Positions 31,141 through 44,645 of a stretch of 64,000 nt of DNA are shown one piece after another (the stretch's first letter is position 1; each line of letters begins with the position of its first letter). Source of the stretch: Isoetes taiwanensis (taxonomy: Eukaryota > Streptophyta > Lycopodiopsida > Isoetales > Isoetaceae); NCBI GenBank assembly GCA_021234155.1, contig JAJEKV010000015.1:4400600-4464599 (forward strand). Direction: 5' to 3'. Below the pieces are notes generated by a model. That model did no database searches. It worked only from the letters and a program-made list of their open reading frames with translations, and had not been told where the DNA came from. The translations under genes and the position numbers were made by a program.

Positions 31141-33067
31141 GCATATATGGGACCAAGTTGACTTCATCGCATTGGCAAAAGCATTTGAAAAGTAGGTACT
31201 GCAAACCCTTATCTGCAGCTGGCAATCCTAACATGTAATACAATTTAGCAATTCAACAAACACTAAACACCTAAATCTACAATATAATCGGAAAAATAAT
31301 ATACCACCTTGATTTCACAAACATCACTACAATTTGAAGTATATGAGAAATGAATGCTCGCCAAACATCCTGATTAGCACAAACAAACATCCTAATGTAG
31401 AATCACCTCTTAAAAAAACCTTTCAACATTTGTGCTACTGCAAGTATTGCAAGAGAAAGTTGAATTAGAAGTTTGGTTGGCTCAAAAACGTCATGTTGGC
31501 TTGGGAGCAAAACAACATTGTCTATTTGTATCTATTATGCCACATTGCTTCGACCTAATAGATTGTTTTCTGTAATTGAATCTCTGTGTCTCAGTGGAAA
31601 GGCCACATACATGAACTTTCTTCCATATTGTAACATGGCAATTTTAGGGTTCAATTTTTGTACTAATATTTAGAAGTAACTGCACCTCATAGTATACCCC
31701 AAATAGTAATCCTAAAAATGAATGGGATATCTTGCCTTGTAGTACCCTAGCATTGGAAAGCCTTGTAATATCAAGCACACTATAATAGACCCAACATGTC
31801 TTTGTAGATAATCTACCCTTACGCAAATTAATGTGAGAACCCTACAGATAATGATCTGACAAAGACAACTAACTGCCAGATAATGATCTGATAACTCTGC
31901 ACCTACTAAAAGACACTAAAAGACACTCAAGGATACTAAAAGACACAAATTAGCTGGACTAATTTTCCTATGATGATATGATGCTACCTAAGGATCTTCT
32001 ATAGAATGGCAGAGGCAGAGCAAAACCATCTACAGTAAGCTTGTGTAAAGCACCTGCAAAAGCAAGCAAATAACGGTAAGTTCCTGCGAGCAAGCATGCA
32101 TTCCTTTAGAAATTTTGTTCTCTGTATTTCTTACCATATTCTTGGAATATGGATGCAATCGAGGAAAGATCATTGGGGAAATAAGCTTAGAGTTTTAAAA
32201 AAGTCGTGAGCAGCCCATGGACCGATATTCTTCACAACCCAGCTTTAATATATCTTCTCCATCCTCCTGGATTAAGAAGAGATAAATCATCAAAGAAGGG
32301 GATGAAAGAATGGAATTAGAAAAACATTTTAGAGTGCGGTTGAAGATAACCTCGAACTCCTCCTCCTGAAGCTGCACAGTCGAATTCCCATAGTCTGCAT
32401 TCCCTGATCAAATTATTACAGATCTGCCCAGTGAACTGGATATGCTTCCACTGGTTTCATTCCAGCAATATAAGAGCTCAAGCTGAACCTGAATGGAATA
32501 TGTTGAGATTTGGATTATGCTTGCTCTAAAAAAAAGTAAAGCATGACATGCTTACCTGCTGAAAACCTCTAATAAGTTGTTTATGATAATATGACATGGT
32601 CTTCACAGTCATTTTCTGATAGCAGATGTATTGTATCCTTCGCACAGCTAAAAAACACATACTACATGACCTCTCCATCATAGATCTGTTAGAAATTTCA
32701 CAATCAGCTTCAGAGTGTATACCCTGCATACTTTGCCCTTCAAGGTTTCGGATAGTTAAGGCTGCACAGAATCAGCTAAAAAATGTTCCAGAACTGCACA
32801 TTTAAAAATTCAACTTTTGCAACTATATGTGCAGCACATCCTGCCTTACCATCTACAACACGATATGTATATGTCAGAATTAAAGCTGTAAGAGCGAAAT
32901 TTAACACTCAACAGTTCATCCATGCATCTTTCTTCCATGTATTCCATGTCTGCCAACGTTTGGCAACGGGGAAGGCGAGAAAGAAATGTGGGGTCATTGG
33001 ATCCAGGATCCAGAGGAAGCAAGGAATTGAATAATAAACATGGACTCAGCCTCAAATAAAATGTAAA
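31141..33067. other. Intergenic, no gene recognised
   Basis: Only short frames, with no recognisable domain. A small array of ACTAAAAGACAC lies at 31907-31950. Confidence 0.35.
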
Positions 33068-33068
33068 A

Positions 33069-33153
33069 ACGGGACTAAAATAGATGAAACGGATTCTCGA
33101 TGATGCAACAACGGGACTAAAATAGATGAAACGGATTCTCGATGATGCAACAA
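33069..33153 (+). repeat. 42-bp perfect tandem duplication
   Basis: Two identical units starting ACGGGACTAAAATAGATGAA, period 42. Absence of any difference suggests a recent event. Confidence 0.9.
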
Positions 33154-33454
33154 ATACCTTCTTAGTAGCCCTTGTTCTATTGAAGACTCTGCTCCAACAA
33201 CGATATCATTGCATGCAAAACAGCTCAGCTGGAAGTTGAAACATTTTAAATTACTTGAACCAATCTAAGCAATGCAAAAAAATAAAAATACATCTCTAAT
33301 TTTGTTGGATGATACATCTTACCCAGCATCTACTATTTGCCTCTTTATCTTGCCTTTAGAGCAAGAAAGCACGCATGTGTGACCTAGTTGGACAGTCAAA
33401 GATTGACAGCACAGGCTTGACAATCCGAAAAAACTTACTGGTGCAATGTGCTCA

Positions 33455-33676
33455 TCACATACAGAATTTTGCTGATGCCAACAACAATGCATCAAAAAAA
33501 CTATGAATGTTAGAAAAAAGCTTAATGCCTGTTAGTTCTTCCTTGTCCTTTACCGCAACATAGACATCAAAAATAATAGTGAGGATACAGGTGCCCACTA
33601 CTGCTTTTCGAAGCAAAGGAGCAAGCATCAGGTATTCAAATAAAGTAAAGATCAGAATCGCCCTTGCATGGTTCAT
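33455..33676 (-). CDS. Unrecognised hydrophobic open frame
   Basis: 73 codons, MNHARAILIFTLFEYLMLAP, then KAVVGTCILTIIFDVYVAV and a charged KDKEEL segment. Two hydrophobic stretches could be membrane segments. No family recognised, no supporting neighbour, and the frame could be chance in AT-rich DNA. Confidence 0.15.
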   Translation of the reverse strand: MNHARAILIFTLFEYLMLAPLLRKAVVGTCILTIIFDVYVAVKDKEELTGIKLFSNIHSFFDALLLASAKFCM

Positions 33677-33937
33677 TTTGCCCTGTACAAACGGAGCTCA
33701 GATCAACAAAGCCTGTTTAAACAAATCCAAAGAGTTACACAAGCATTCAAACAAAATCCAAACCTTATTACGAAGGCACCCGAAACGAAAGTCTCAAACC
33801 ATGATTTAGAGGTGTCCTGCCTGCTGCACCCAACAATCACCTCCATAAAGAAAATCGGCAGGAAAAGTTTGAATAAAGGTGGGGGAAGCCAGCGCTGGAC
33901 AATCTGTTTTGAAGACGAAGAAGGTTACACCGGTTGC

Positions 33938-34050
33938 CCATGATCTTATTGCGAAACGCCTGCCTGCTCTGTGCAAGGAAAAAACGTTTGGGGTAGGCCT
34001 AATCATATTGCGAAACTCTCTGTCCTGTGCAAGGAAGAAAACTTTTTAGG
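33938..34050 (+). repeat. Imperfect tandem duplication, about 60 bp
   Basis: Two units share ATTGCGAAAC, CCTG..CTGTGCAAGGAA and a following GTTTGGGGTAGG or TTTTTAGGG end. Confidence 0.7.
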
Positions 34051-36221
34051 GTTGCGTGTGATTTCGATGCCTTGTTTTTCCGGTGCCAAAATCACGCTTT
34101 TGGCCGGAAAATGGAGTGTTACCGGCGTTACCGGCGGCCGGAAAAAAGAGGACAACTTTTTAAGTAAGTAGATGGTGTTTTTCTGTGTTTTGGGGTCCGA
34201 CCAAGAAATTCAGATTATCATCCTCAAATAGGTTCATAGTAAGTATACAAATTGGAGATTCGTAAAGGTTGTTGTGATCATATAAGCATAGGTGGCTTTC
34301 TTATGGAATTTTTAGGATGGAAATACTGGATCAGACAACACCAACACTGCATGTGTTTTGGAGAATGGCAGAAGACAAAGTGTATATTCACATCATTTGG
34401 GCCCTTCATTTAGTTGCCCCAAAAGTCATTGCTACGAAGGTTCTTTTCCATCATTAACAAATCCCATGGAGCTTATGCTAAAAGAGTTTCAAGTAATGAT
34501 TTCAAGGAAAGAATTTCATGCTTTTGTTCCTGGCAGTTTTCTTAGCAACTCATGTTCAAAGCTTCAAATGCAAAAGACGAAGAAAAAAAAGTGAGTTTTT
34601 TGCAGTCTATAATGTTGTCTATATTTTAATTGTTTTAAATTACTAGCGAGACATGGCCCACACAAGTTTCTAGATAGAACAGTCAGCTATTTATCAAGAG
34701 TTTCTTACTTGAACACGAGAGCTAGCAGACCGCATTGCCTGCACACCCAAAGATCACAGCATTCCATGACACCCACGTCATGATGCTGCATCTTGCGAAA
34801 AATCTAGTGAGCATGTATCATAAAGTATTTGAAACATAAATACTCAATTCAGGGCCATACTTTGCAAGTTGGGAGTAGATATTCATTCCCTTTCGCTTCA
34901 CTCTATTTTCATATAAGATTTTAAACTTGCTTGTTGGCTTTTCAAGACAATCTATAAGCCTTAAGTGCACCAATATATGTTCGAAAGATCAAAGCTTAAC
35001 CTTTACATGCCGACAAATAAATTAAGTTGCTCCCAAGTTTGAAATATATATGCACCAGTGTCACCGTAACAATTTTGATTTATCTCCGCTATGAATTTTC
35101 CGGGTGTAATATAGGTTCTTTGAACCAATACATGCCTCCTCGCGAAAAGTAGAATGGATTGATCCGTTTTATCCCCATTCCCTCTCATCTCCTCATAACT
35201 CATAAGAGCTCTTCTACCTTCAATCCGCTAAGGGTTTCATGGCGTACCATCGTGTGAAAAAATCTCGCGGGCGGTGTACTGGATGAGCTTCACATGCATC
35301 TATCTCAGATGTTCTAGAAGCTTCAATTGGTTGGCTCAAGTGTACATCTCTATATTTGTGATTCTCTAGGAATTATAGTTTCTCAGATTCATTTCTTGTG
35401 TGAGCATGAGCAATCAATTAGGCCTATAAGATGCTCCGCGAAGTCCGCGATATCATACCAAAATTGTCATTGTCCGCTCCATTATCAAAGTAACCTCCGA
35501 GAAGCTTCGAATGTACTCTTCAAAGAATTGCATGCCAAGAATAATCGATTCTCATCCATTGTATTGAACTAACGCTCCAACATAGCTTGCTTCTTTATGG
35601 AGCTCATAATGTTCATAAACTAAACTGAATCAGCAAAATGGATAATTCCACATTGATCCACACAGGAGAATGGCCGTATATATTCGTATATTTCATGTTA
35701 CGTAAACATCTTTGAATGGTATTTCTTCAAGAAATGGTGCTTGCTCATGATTGGTATAATTGCCATTCGTGATTTAAACTTATAGTTATCAATTCTCACG
35801 GCAGACCATGCGGAGGACTAATCGTCTCTATAACCGCTTGTGCTGAGATGATATAATCAAGGCCGTGAGCTTATAATTAAGTTACCTTCTCTCACTCCAA
35901 TATCTAGAATCTTGCTAATCTTACAATAGCTATTCTCAAAGGTGACTTTGTATATAATGGTTGTAGATTATTGGTAGGTCCCTTTTAGCTTCTTTCCTAA
36001 TCTTACATTACCTATATTCTAAATTGTTGCATATGATCTTACTTGATCAAGAAGTGCATGTGGCAAGTTTCACTAGACCTGGGTTGGCTATCCAAGCCAA
36101 GAGGCACCACTCATCCAAGAGCCAACTCCACATATAACTATAAGCTACTGCTAGCTAATCCAACCAGATCATTCACTGCATTTTGTTCTTCCTTTTTGTA
36201 AAAAAATTCTCGCCCCTAATG
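34051..36221. other. Intergenic, no gene recognised
   Basis: No supported gene. 35982-36022 repeats part of the insertion seen at about 25645-25684 (TTTTAGCTTCTTTCCTAATC). The sequence at 34080-34145 is locally GC-rich, with repeated CCGG words, and is unexplained. Confidence 0.35.
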
Positions 36222-36486
36222 TATCGTATTTCATCAATTTCCTTATAGATATGGAGAGCTTCGCTGAGCTTGAAGATGCTCGCTATTCGTGATCTTCCCA
36301 ATATTTTAACAGGACAACACGCAGGAGCTAATCCTTATATTGATATATGTATGCTTGAGTTGCCAAGATGTTGATCGTCATTACTTTAAAGTTAGATATC
36401 AAAAGAGCAAAAAACTTGATTTCATACTTTTGTACGCATGCACGTAAACAATTTCTTTGCTTACGATGGCTAATATGATGGTTAAT
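36222..36486 (+). repeat. Dispersed repeat, copy 2 (with 28842-29100)
   Basis: Second, more indel-rich copy of 28842-29100. It differs by many small insertions and deletions while keeping long identical words. Confidence 0.78.
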
Positions 36487-38340
36487 TGATAAACCTTGAA
36501 AAATGGAGAGAAGCTTTTGGGAGGCTTACTACGCAAGGGCCAAAAGAAAAGGGAGCTAATATATCAAACAACCGGATCAATCGCATGAGGTTCCGTTAGT
36601 ATGAAAGACCAAGGCATGTCCGTGGTTGAAGGATGATGTCATTAGCCTTATAAAAATTAGGTCAAAATGGTGCATGCCATTAATTGGCTTAATAGTCCCG
36701 CCTTGAATTTTTAAATTACCTAATATCCCCGAAGGCAAAGGCTTCTTCCATACCATCCGCTACTCAATCAAGGGTCTTGTTGCTTCATGCATGACATCTC
36801 TAGAGTAAAGCCACTCACCACTGGCCGCGATAGTAGTATCAACTTTCATGGAGAACATTTGAAAGACAAAAATAAAAAGGACGGTCATTGTTATGATTAA
36901 ATGTACCTGCACGAAGGTTTAAGACTCAAGAATTGATACAAGTTCTTCTAGCATAAGCTCCACATAACTTTGAATGGGTAATTAAGTTGCCCGCGAAATC
37001 TGAATCTCCCAAATCCAAGCAAATGAAGTCCCAAGCAGATGGATTGGATTTTAGAACACACAAGAAAATCCCCATAGCTTAAACGATATTGACATGCCCA
37101 AGAAAAATCCTCAATCCTCTCACATATAAATCATTCCGTGTAATACCGCTTATCCATTTATAGAGGACTTCTAGAAATGATCAATGAATTATGCCTCAAG
37201 ATCCTCTTTGACAAAATCGATCTAAGATTAAAGCAAACATCGAGGAAAAATCCTTATTCCCACACCATAATGTAACTCACATAGCCCTCACAGAAACATC
37301 GCCAAGCAAATGAAGTCCCAAAGAGATGGGTTGGATTTTAAGAACACATAATAATGCATTCAGACTTTAAAGATCGAAATGAGCATTTCAAGATGCTCGA
37401 TCACTACTTCAAAATGTCAAGAATCGGTTCTTATTTGCACAAATTTGGAGCAAATTTCTTTCTTTGTTCGGAATTTTTGCCAATAATCTCGACAATCTTA
37501 AAAGCCATTGCTCCACTTAAACCAATTATGCATAGAAAAGGGCTAAAACCAGTCTTAACTGGGCTTCTTTGAAGCCGTAGTTTGGGATTTCCAAATTTTT
37601 CATCATTTACAACACGTAGGCCCAATAATGACATGCTAAATTGTCGAAGAAGACATTTTTGGGATAATGGAGCTCTGAGCAAAAGGTCGGGCTCGCGATG
37701 CAAAGCCGAGCTGAACCGGTGAACAACAAAACCGCATGATTCAGAAATTCCTCCCATTTTCTCGGGAATCACCGATGCCCTGTGGAGTTCCACCCATTTG
37801 ATTCAAATTATGTTGAGAATTTTCATATCCAAGCACCTCGCTCAATGCAGCTCCATTCAAACATGGCTTGCACTTGTTTCTTTCTACCATTTGCTATAGT
37901 ATCGCTTTTCGCAGAGCCGCATTGTATTTAGGAGATGGCTTTGTGAGCAATGAATTGGGCTCTCGTAAATTATGGATTTGTGAGTAATGGCGCATCTGGC
38001 GAATCTAAAATCCAACTCTTATCACACAATGTAAATTAAATCACCGGTGATCAGGGAAACAGCATGCACGCTCGCAAAAACTGCGGGTTATGGCCTGCGG
38101 GTGCCAGCGTACTAAGACCCTAAGATAAGAAAAAAAGGAAAATACTTAAAAATTAAAAAAGAACCTCAAGAAGACGGCTAGGGAATCAAGAAGACGTAAG
38201 AAGGTAAGGTTTGCCATGGCTAATGCCGCCTCATCACGGATGCCATCTCCTTTGCCATTTTTCAAGGCTTATCTAATTTCGCCAGCCAAGCTAGATCCGA
38301 AAAGAGGGATCTAATGGTGGAAGTTAATGCCACATCAATT
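36487..38340. other. Intergenic; one spaced direct repeat
   Basis: A 50-bp direct repeat at about 37016-37068 and 37302-37352 (shared CCAAGCAAATGAAGTCCCAA, GATGG.TTGGATTTTA, GAACACA) lies about 285 bases apart. This is a possible pair of short terminal repeats, but no PBS, PPT or TIR is evident. Minus frame 37431-37793 (120 codons) is unrecognised. Confidence 0.35.
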
Positions 38341-38491
38341 TTGATGAGGTGGAGGTGCTACGTGGATAGGCTAGAATTGCAAGAAAGGTTGTAGGCTTGG
38401 TTAGGCCGGTGTGCTATTGATGAGGTGGAGGTGCTAATGCGGATAGGCTAGAATTGCAAGAAAGGTTGTAGGCCTATTAGGCCGGTGTGCT
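38341..38491 (-). repeat. 75-bp tandem pair of a dispersed repeat
   Basis: Two units starting TTGATGAGGTGGAGGTGCTA, period 75. They also match 600-662 in reverse complement, so the unit belongs to an interspersed family about 38 kb apart in this window. Confidence 0.85.
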
Positions 38492-39140
38492 AATAACTAG
38501 ACTACTTCGTGAAAAACCAATAAACTTGGGGAAGTCAATGACACCTGAAGAGCTTTTGCACCTACTACTAACAATGCATATAAATTCAAGCCATACAAAA
38601 ATTTATCGGGGACATTTTCATCGAGCCCTCTCATGCTATCAAAACCCCGAAGCTTCTTTGTGAAGAACTCAGAGTAACCGCGGAGCATGGCCTTACTCTA
38701 ACCATGTCCTTTGAAAGATCATAGCTCTAAATGCTAGAAAAACTTACACCCTCAAAGCCGAATCCATGTTCCAACATGCTAGTTCCACCTAGAGCTCTTC
38801 GCAAAAGTTACGGCGAATTACCTCGGCTGCTGCGGTGTATAGGCTAATGTGAATATCCTCGTATATGCCGCATATACCTAGAATATGCCACTACCCACAT
38901 GAAAGGGTTTGCCTTTACAAAGCAACACAAAAATTAAAAAGAAGAAGAAAAAGTCAAACAAAGGTGCTGCAATCAGAAGCTTCCACACCTTGTTCATTCA
39001 TATAATTTATGGAATTATAATATACGTAAATAAGCATCTCTTCAATTTTTGAGATTTTAAACATAACTTTGCCTAATTACAACTATATTTTCTTAGAAAA
39101 AATTACATCGTTGTACCATCATGCATGGTTTTAGTTTTCC
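38492..39140. other. Intergenic, nothing recognised
   Basis: No supported feature. A short minus frame (38497-38688) is unrecognised. Confidence 0.3.
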
Positions 39141-39235
39141 GAAGTAGAAGAGTGAATCTAAAAATGTATTCCAAATATACATCTCTATCTTAGAAGAGTG
39201 AGTCCAAAATGTATTCCAAAACATACATCAATAAT
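39141..39235 (+). repeat. Imperfect tandem duplication, about 46 bp
   Basis: Two units share AGAAGAGTGA.TC.AAA, ATGTATTCCAAA and ATACATC. Confidence 0.75.
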
Positions 39236-42180
39236 CCGAAGATAGACATATTTTTGCGGTGGTGGTGATTCCATCACAACACGCTTTGACGCATGGAGGT
39301 GGTGAAGGCGGGATGGAGGGGATGAGGATAATGGCGGTGAGGATTGTGTATTTTCGGCAAGCTGGTAACACCCTTTAACCTTGCAATGACTTTGGTGTAA
39401 TTGTCGGAGCTAATACTTAGGTATGCATTTGCACAAGTCCATTACCATGAATCCTCTATTGTATTCTTGCATGCATGTGAAATCACATTGTTCCTCTAAG
39501 CCTTAGAACATTTGACATCAAAGTCGACATTCGATGGCGTATGATCGAGGGTATTTATTCTCCAAACAACAGCCAATATCACGCTTCTCGATGAGTTTTC
39601 TTCGTCGGCAAAGCAATCGTGATCCGGGCGGATTTCTTTGTCCATGAGGCGCATTAAGGTCATTTTGAGATTTTTATACCCTGCCGAAGTTATTTGCTTA
39701 AATGCACTACTTCATCGATGTTTTCCTTGTTTTCAGGTTTTGAAGAATTTTGTGATGGCTCAAGATCCGCCACATGAAACTCCATATTTTTGCCATCTTT
39801 GAACTTATCGATCGCTACAGTCATATTTTTCTCTCGAGGCCCTTTGCAGCAGCTTGGAAGCCCTGGCGGTCCTTATCGCCTTTATCTTCTTTCTACTTGC
39901 TTATTAACATGCAACAACCATTATTTAAATCACTATCCGCAATAAGGAAACCCTTGAGCTAAAGATTATGCTTTGCTTTAAAGATTCGTATGAAAAGGGT
40001 CAATACAATCGATACGGTTTACCGCAAGTGGCATGACCACCATCACATGTAGAAGCTTCATGCCGGTATTCCGATTTTGGGTTTCTTCGCTCGATTTCTT
40101 TGTTTAGCTTAAACTCCCATGCTATAAACAAAAGCTTGCATGCTTGTATTTCAGATTTCACATCCGGCATAAAATGTTTATTACAAAATTTCACCATGGC
40201 TTTCTCGATTATAGTTATGGCGCATTACACACAAATGGGAAGCCGCCACATTTGCATACTCATTTGATAAGAATATGAAGCGCTTGGTGCACTAAATTTG
40301 AGGTCGAATTGTGTTTGAATTTGGATGTACTTTGATAGTTGAGAAAAGAGCCGCGGGCTATCACTGTAAGCGCGACCGCTTTAAACTTCCAACCCAAAAT
40401 TACCTCGAATAAATAATTAGTGGAAAATCGAGAATTTCCAATCTCCCGCATTTGAAATTTTAATGAACTTGGGGTTTAAGTAATAATAATGATTTATCCA
40501 ACCAACCAAAGGTTGAAAGAGAAATATTGAACTACCGCGGCGAAATAGAGGGTGTCCACGCACGGTTTCATCCCATTGGCGGACGGAAAATCAATTTAGG
40601 GCTGCTTAGGGTTCCTTTAGGGCTCCGCTTTAGGTCACAGCAGAGGAAGGTATTGTTTTAGGTCGGTGATCCGGCGGAGTTGGACTCGATGCTGATGGTT
40701 TTCAGCCATCGGGTGATCCGTTGAGATGGTTCCTAAAGAAATCAGGAGATGGTTCCAAAGAAACCATAAGATAACATTTTTCCCGGCCTATTCCAATTCT
40801 ATATGCCATATGTAGAAAAGGAATGACCATGGGGAACTAAGCATTCGATGGAGCCGCTGAAAATATTTCCTTTCCTGCGTGAAGCTATAAGCTCGATTTT
40901 CTCTTGATGGAGTTGTATTTCTCGCCTTTCTTCATGATTTGTGATATATGCCAAAAGATTTTTCCACCTTTATTTTTCTTCAATGCTTGCAAGACAAGAT
41001 GGTTCGATCAATCATTTGTAGGCTGAAACTACAAAGGGTTTGTATAAGGTCTACAAAGATATTCATTATTTACATGGAGACATTTATCATGCGCTCACTT
41101 CTTGATTAGTTATATTTACATTGGAAAAAGCAAATTTCTTGCTTCTTACATGTTCAATACCATCTACCATCTTTTATGAGTAAGAGATGGAGGCATGATT
41201 AAGATTTAACGGCGCCATAGTCCGGAACACCTACTGCATTGCAAGCGGTGAATTTGAATTTCAAATGAACAAAATTGAGAAATCAGGAATATCAATCACG
41301 CCTTGAAACAAGGTATTTTAAATGAGATCTATTTTTTCAATCTAAGTTACATTATTATCACATTATTAAATGGCTATATGTTCTCGAAAACTAATTTATA
41401 TAGGCTTCGATGGAGACTTGTTAGCTCTCAAGTATATAACATGATTCTGCTACTACTTCTACAACAAGATATTGTCAAGTATTTTATATTTATTAGTAAA
41501 TTTGATATGTTCGTGACTCATATTGGTCATTCCCAGGTCAAGCAAAAAGATTGCTGTGCAAAGCCCAAAGTGGGTTTATTTATGTGCACCGCTTAAAGGC
41601 TTTCGCTTTCTCCGGCTATATAATTTGTTAGCTCATAGAGGTTCCAAGTGTCCAAAATAGCAAATGAAATGCTTGAGCCAATTCAAAAAGTCGAGTATTG
41701 TATGCCTCAACTACCGCTCGACGTTTACACCCTCGTTTATTACCCCAGAATTCAATGATGATTTTACGTTTTGTTAACTCAAATGTTTGACACATTTGTT
41801 CATGATTATTCAAAAGAATTTTTTTTCAAATTTTGTTATGTGCTCCTTTGTAGCCTTCAATGGGCTGCCTGATATCCTATGTGGACGCCACTTCAGCCCT
41901 GGTGGTACCCAATACCCCCATCTTATAACTTTATAGGGGTGAAATCACACTATAAGTAATTCAAAATTAATTACGTGGCAATAATTAGTGCCGCGTTTGG
42001 TACCGGAAAAATTTTGTGCCGCTCCGTCCATATCACATTACTTCATGTCCAAAACCAAAGAAATTTCTGCCACGCAAGCAAGAACAGAGACCTAAACAAT
42101 CGGCCATCTTGCTTCGATCATCCGCGCCTGAAACTCGATTTCACCGATTTGAGAGATTCCTGCCACCAGTTTTAACCAAT
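39236..42180. other. Intergenic, no gene recognised
   Basis: Only short frames without recognisable domains. 41303-41596 (97 codons) is Leu/Ile/Phe-rich and probably chance in AT-rich DNA. Confidence 0.3.
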
Positions 42181-42480
42181 AAATCGCAGGGCTGGATTTG
42201 AACTGATTAAACCTCTTTCTTCAAAATCCAGTGGGATTTGAAACCGGACTAAAGCTCTTCAGGCTTTGCTTTCACAAAAATTCAACGATTTAAGACAAAA
42301 ATCCAGCGATTTAAGAAATCTGCCACCGATTTGAGAGATTTGGCAGCAAATTTGAGCCGGATTGAAGCTCTCCAGGGTTTTTCTTTCAAAAACTGTTGAT
42401 TTGAACCGGATTGCCCTTCCAGGTTTTTTCTTTGACAAAATCCAGCAAATTTGAGCCGGATTGAAGCTCTTCCGAGTTTT
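42181..42480 (+). repeat. Degenerate minisatellite with GAGCCGGATTGAAGCTCT core
   Basis: Four to five imperfect units contain AATTTGAGCCGGATTGAAGC, CTCTTCCAGG or CTCTCCAGGG, TTTTCTTTCA and AAAATCCAGCGATTT. Frames on the minus strand (42259-42680) encode the periodic peptide (such as ASIRLKFA) and are consequences of the array. Confidence 0.75.
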
Positions 42481-44554
42481 GGCCACCGGATTTGGGTGCC
42501 AGTTTTGGCGCAGAAGGTGCTTCGGGAGTTTTCGCTGGCGCAGAAGGTGACGTGTTCGTTTCCAGCATGGACAGGCAATACTGCCTGTCCAAAATCGACG
42601 CGCTCCAAACTGACTGGCAAGTTAAACTGATGATAGGTGCAGCATGCCCAAAAGTCCAGCGTCACGAACTTGTTGGTCATTTATTTTTATTTTTTCAGTT
42701 TAGCTTCGTAGTGTGATTTCAGATGAATGTAATAAATATATAGGCCTAGGCTGAAGCTGAACCCGTAAAGGTTTAAGGCTGTTACGATGCCCAAAAGGTT
42801 GTCTCGGCCAGTGGCCCAAAAGGTTTCAGAAGGTTATCCATTCAAAGAGCAGGCCTTGCCTTCGTTCGCCATGCGTCTACGGAGGTAATAATATTTCTAG
42901 AACAACCGTTTAGTTTTCTTTGCTAGATGCAGCCAACAGGGTTAAGTGTCTTCAAGATTTCAACAGAAAAAACACTGACACAAAAAATCCCTACCCAAAT
43001 GCAGTTGGTTAATGCGTAACAACTAATACAAACCATCCTATCAGTTCTGTATTCATTCTCGAAGTAAATCAAGCGTTTTCTGATCACGTGTTTATTTGTT
43101 CTCAGCACTTGTTTCTGCAAAAATCCAAATCTAAAACCACACTTAAGCCTTGCACAGTTCTTGTTTGCTGCTTGTCATTATTTTGTTCAGGGAGCCTCTA
43201 AAAATATCTCCAACTGGGTCTGCACGCTCTCTCACCACACTCTCATCAGATGTTTTAACTGGCTGTCATAATCCAGTGGCAAGTAATTTGTACATGTGTA
43301 AAGTGGCATGTGCAAATGATTTTGAGATGAATGTTTTCTATTCTATTTTCTTCTAAAGGGATATAAAACAATTTGTGTCAGTCTTGATGGTTATCCAAAT
43401 CTTTGACCAAATATGGGCAGACCAAAAATTTGTGAGCCTCTTGGTGAACGCTGGAGATGCTAACCTCATGATTTTCATATATTTTTGCTTTTGCCATACT
43501 GAGGATAAAAAGGCTAATCAGTCTCAAAATAGTTCAAAGAATCCAGTGTAAAATTTGAAGGGTGTCAGAATCTATGGGCAAGTAAAATGAAGCATGACTT
43601 GTTGCTAAAGAACCTAAAGCAAGAACACGTGTTTGGGCATTTCTGTCTTGAACATCAGCTCTAATTTGACCCACTACCCTATAATTCTAAGGGTGTCTGC
43701 ATACTGGTGTACTGTTTGGTGCTAATCTTCAGCCTAGCTAATCAGTTGACTCCCTACTTAAAAGGACACATACAATAAACTACTAAAAGATGTTTGGTCA
43801 GGTTTACATTCAATCAATATTGATTTCGAGCTTAAGTATACACTTCTTATAACAGTTCAAAGATTGGTCCCAAGGTAAGAATTGAATGCTCATTGCAATC
43901 AAGGGTAATATAGTCTCTTTATAGTTGTCATCTGATGTTCCTTAGCAGGCAGAGTCAGCTTTGCTAAAGAGGTAGCATTGTTACATGTAACTGTGTATAT
44001 TTGAAATATATCTGCTGCAACCACTTGTTCAAGGAGCCAATGATGACCATCTGCATACAAAAGTGACACTTCTCTACTTGTTTATAGAGGATTTCTTTCA
44101 AATTTATAGTAATTTAGCTTAAAAATTAAAAAATTTTTTATTGTAAAGGCTTTAGGTTGGTCTCGTGTCTGCATTTGTTAGTTGCTCTTGTTATATTGTT
44201 TACTTGCAGTTTGTTTGCGTCTCTGCTTTGAAGTAACTTCATTCAGATTACTTAAATATCGATTTCAAGTCGCTAATTTTACTGTTATTACAAAAATCAT
44301 TGCATTTTTAATGCAGCACATGCCTGAAGATTGTTTGTAAGGATCCTCACACATGGTATAGATCTCCTGATATATATTCTTTTTTTTTAGTTTATTCCTG
44401 ACCTCATTCTCGATTATGGGCAAGGCTTGCAGGTCCTGATGTTCTAGAAGCTAACCTATCATGTTGTTAGCCTCTAAGTGGCTTCTTCACTCAGATACTA
44501 GGTGATGTACAAAAGATGTTGCCACATAAATTTTGGGTAAATGAGGACTCACCA
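42481..44554. other. Intergenic, no gene recognised
   Basis: No supported gene; frames are short and lack known motifs. Confidence 0.3.
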
Positions 44555-44645
44555 ATGGCATCTAGATATAAGTTCATTGTAACGTTTGTTTGTATGCTGT
44601 ATATGGCATCTAGATATAAGTTCATTGTGACATTTGCTTGTGCCG
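44555..44645 (+). repeat. 48-bp tandem duplication
   Basis: ATGGCATCTAGATATAAGTT, then CATTGT.AC.TTTG.TTGT, twice with period 48. Confidence 0.85.

Noticed and set aside
37431-37793. 120-codon minus frame
   Set aside because: No domain, typical of chance frames in this region.
42259-42680. 132-codon minus frame with repeated peptide
   Set aside because: Generated by the minisatellite at 42181-42480.
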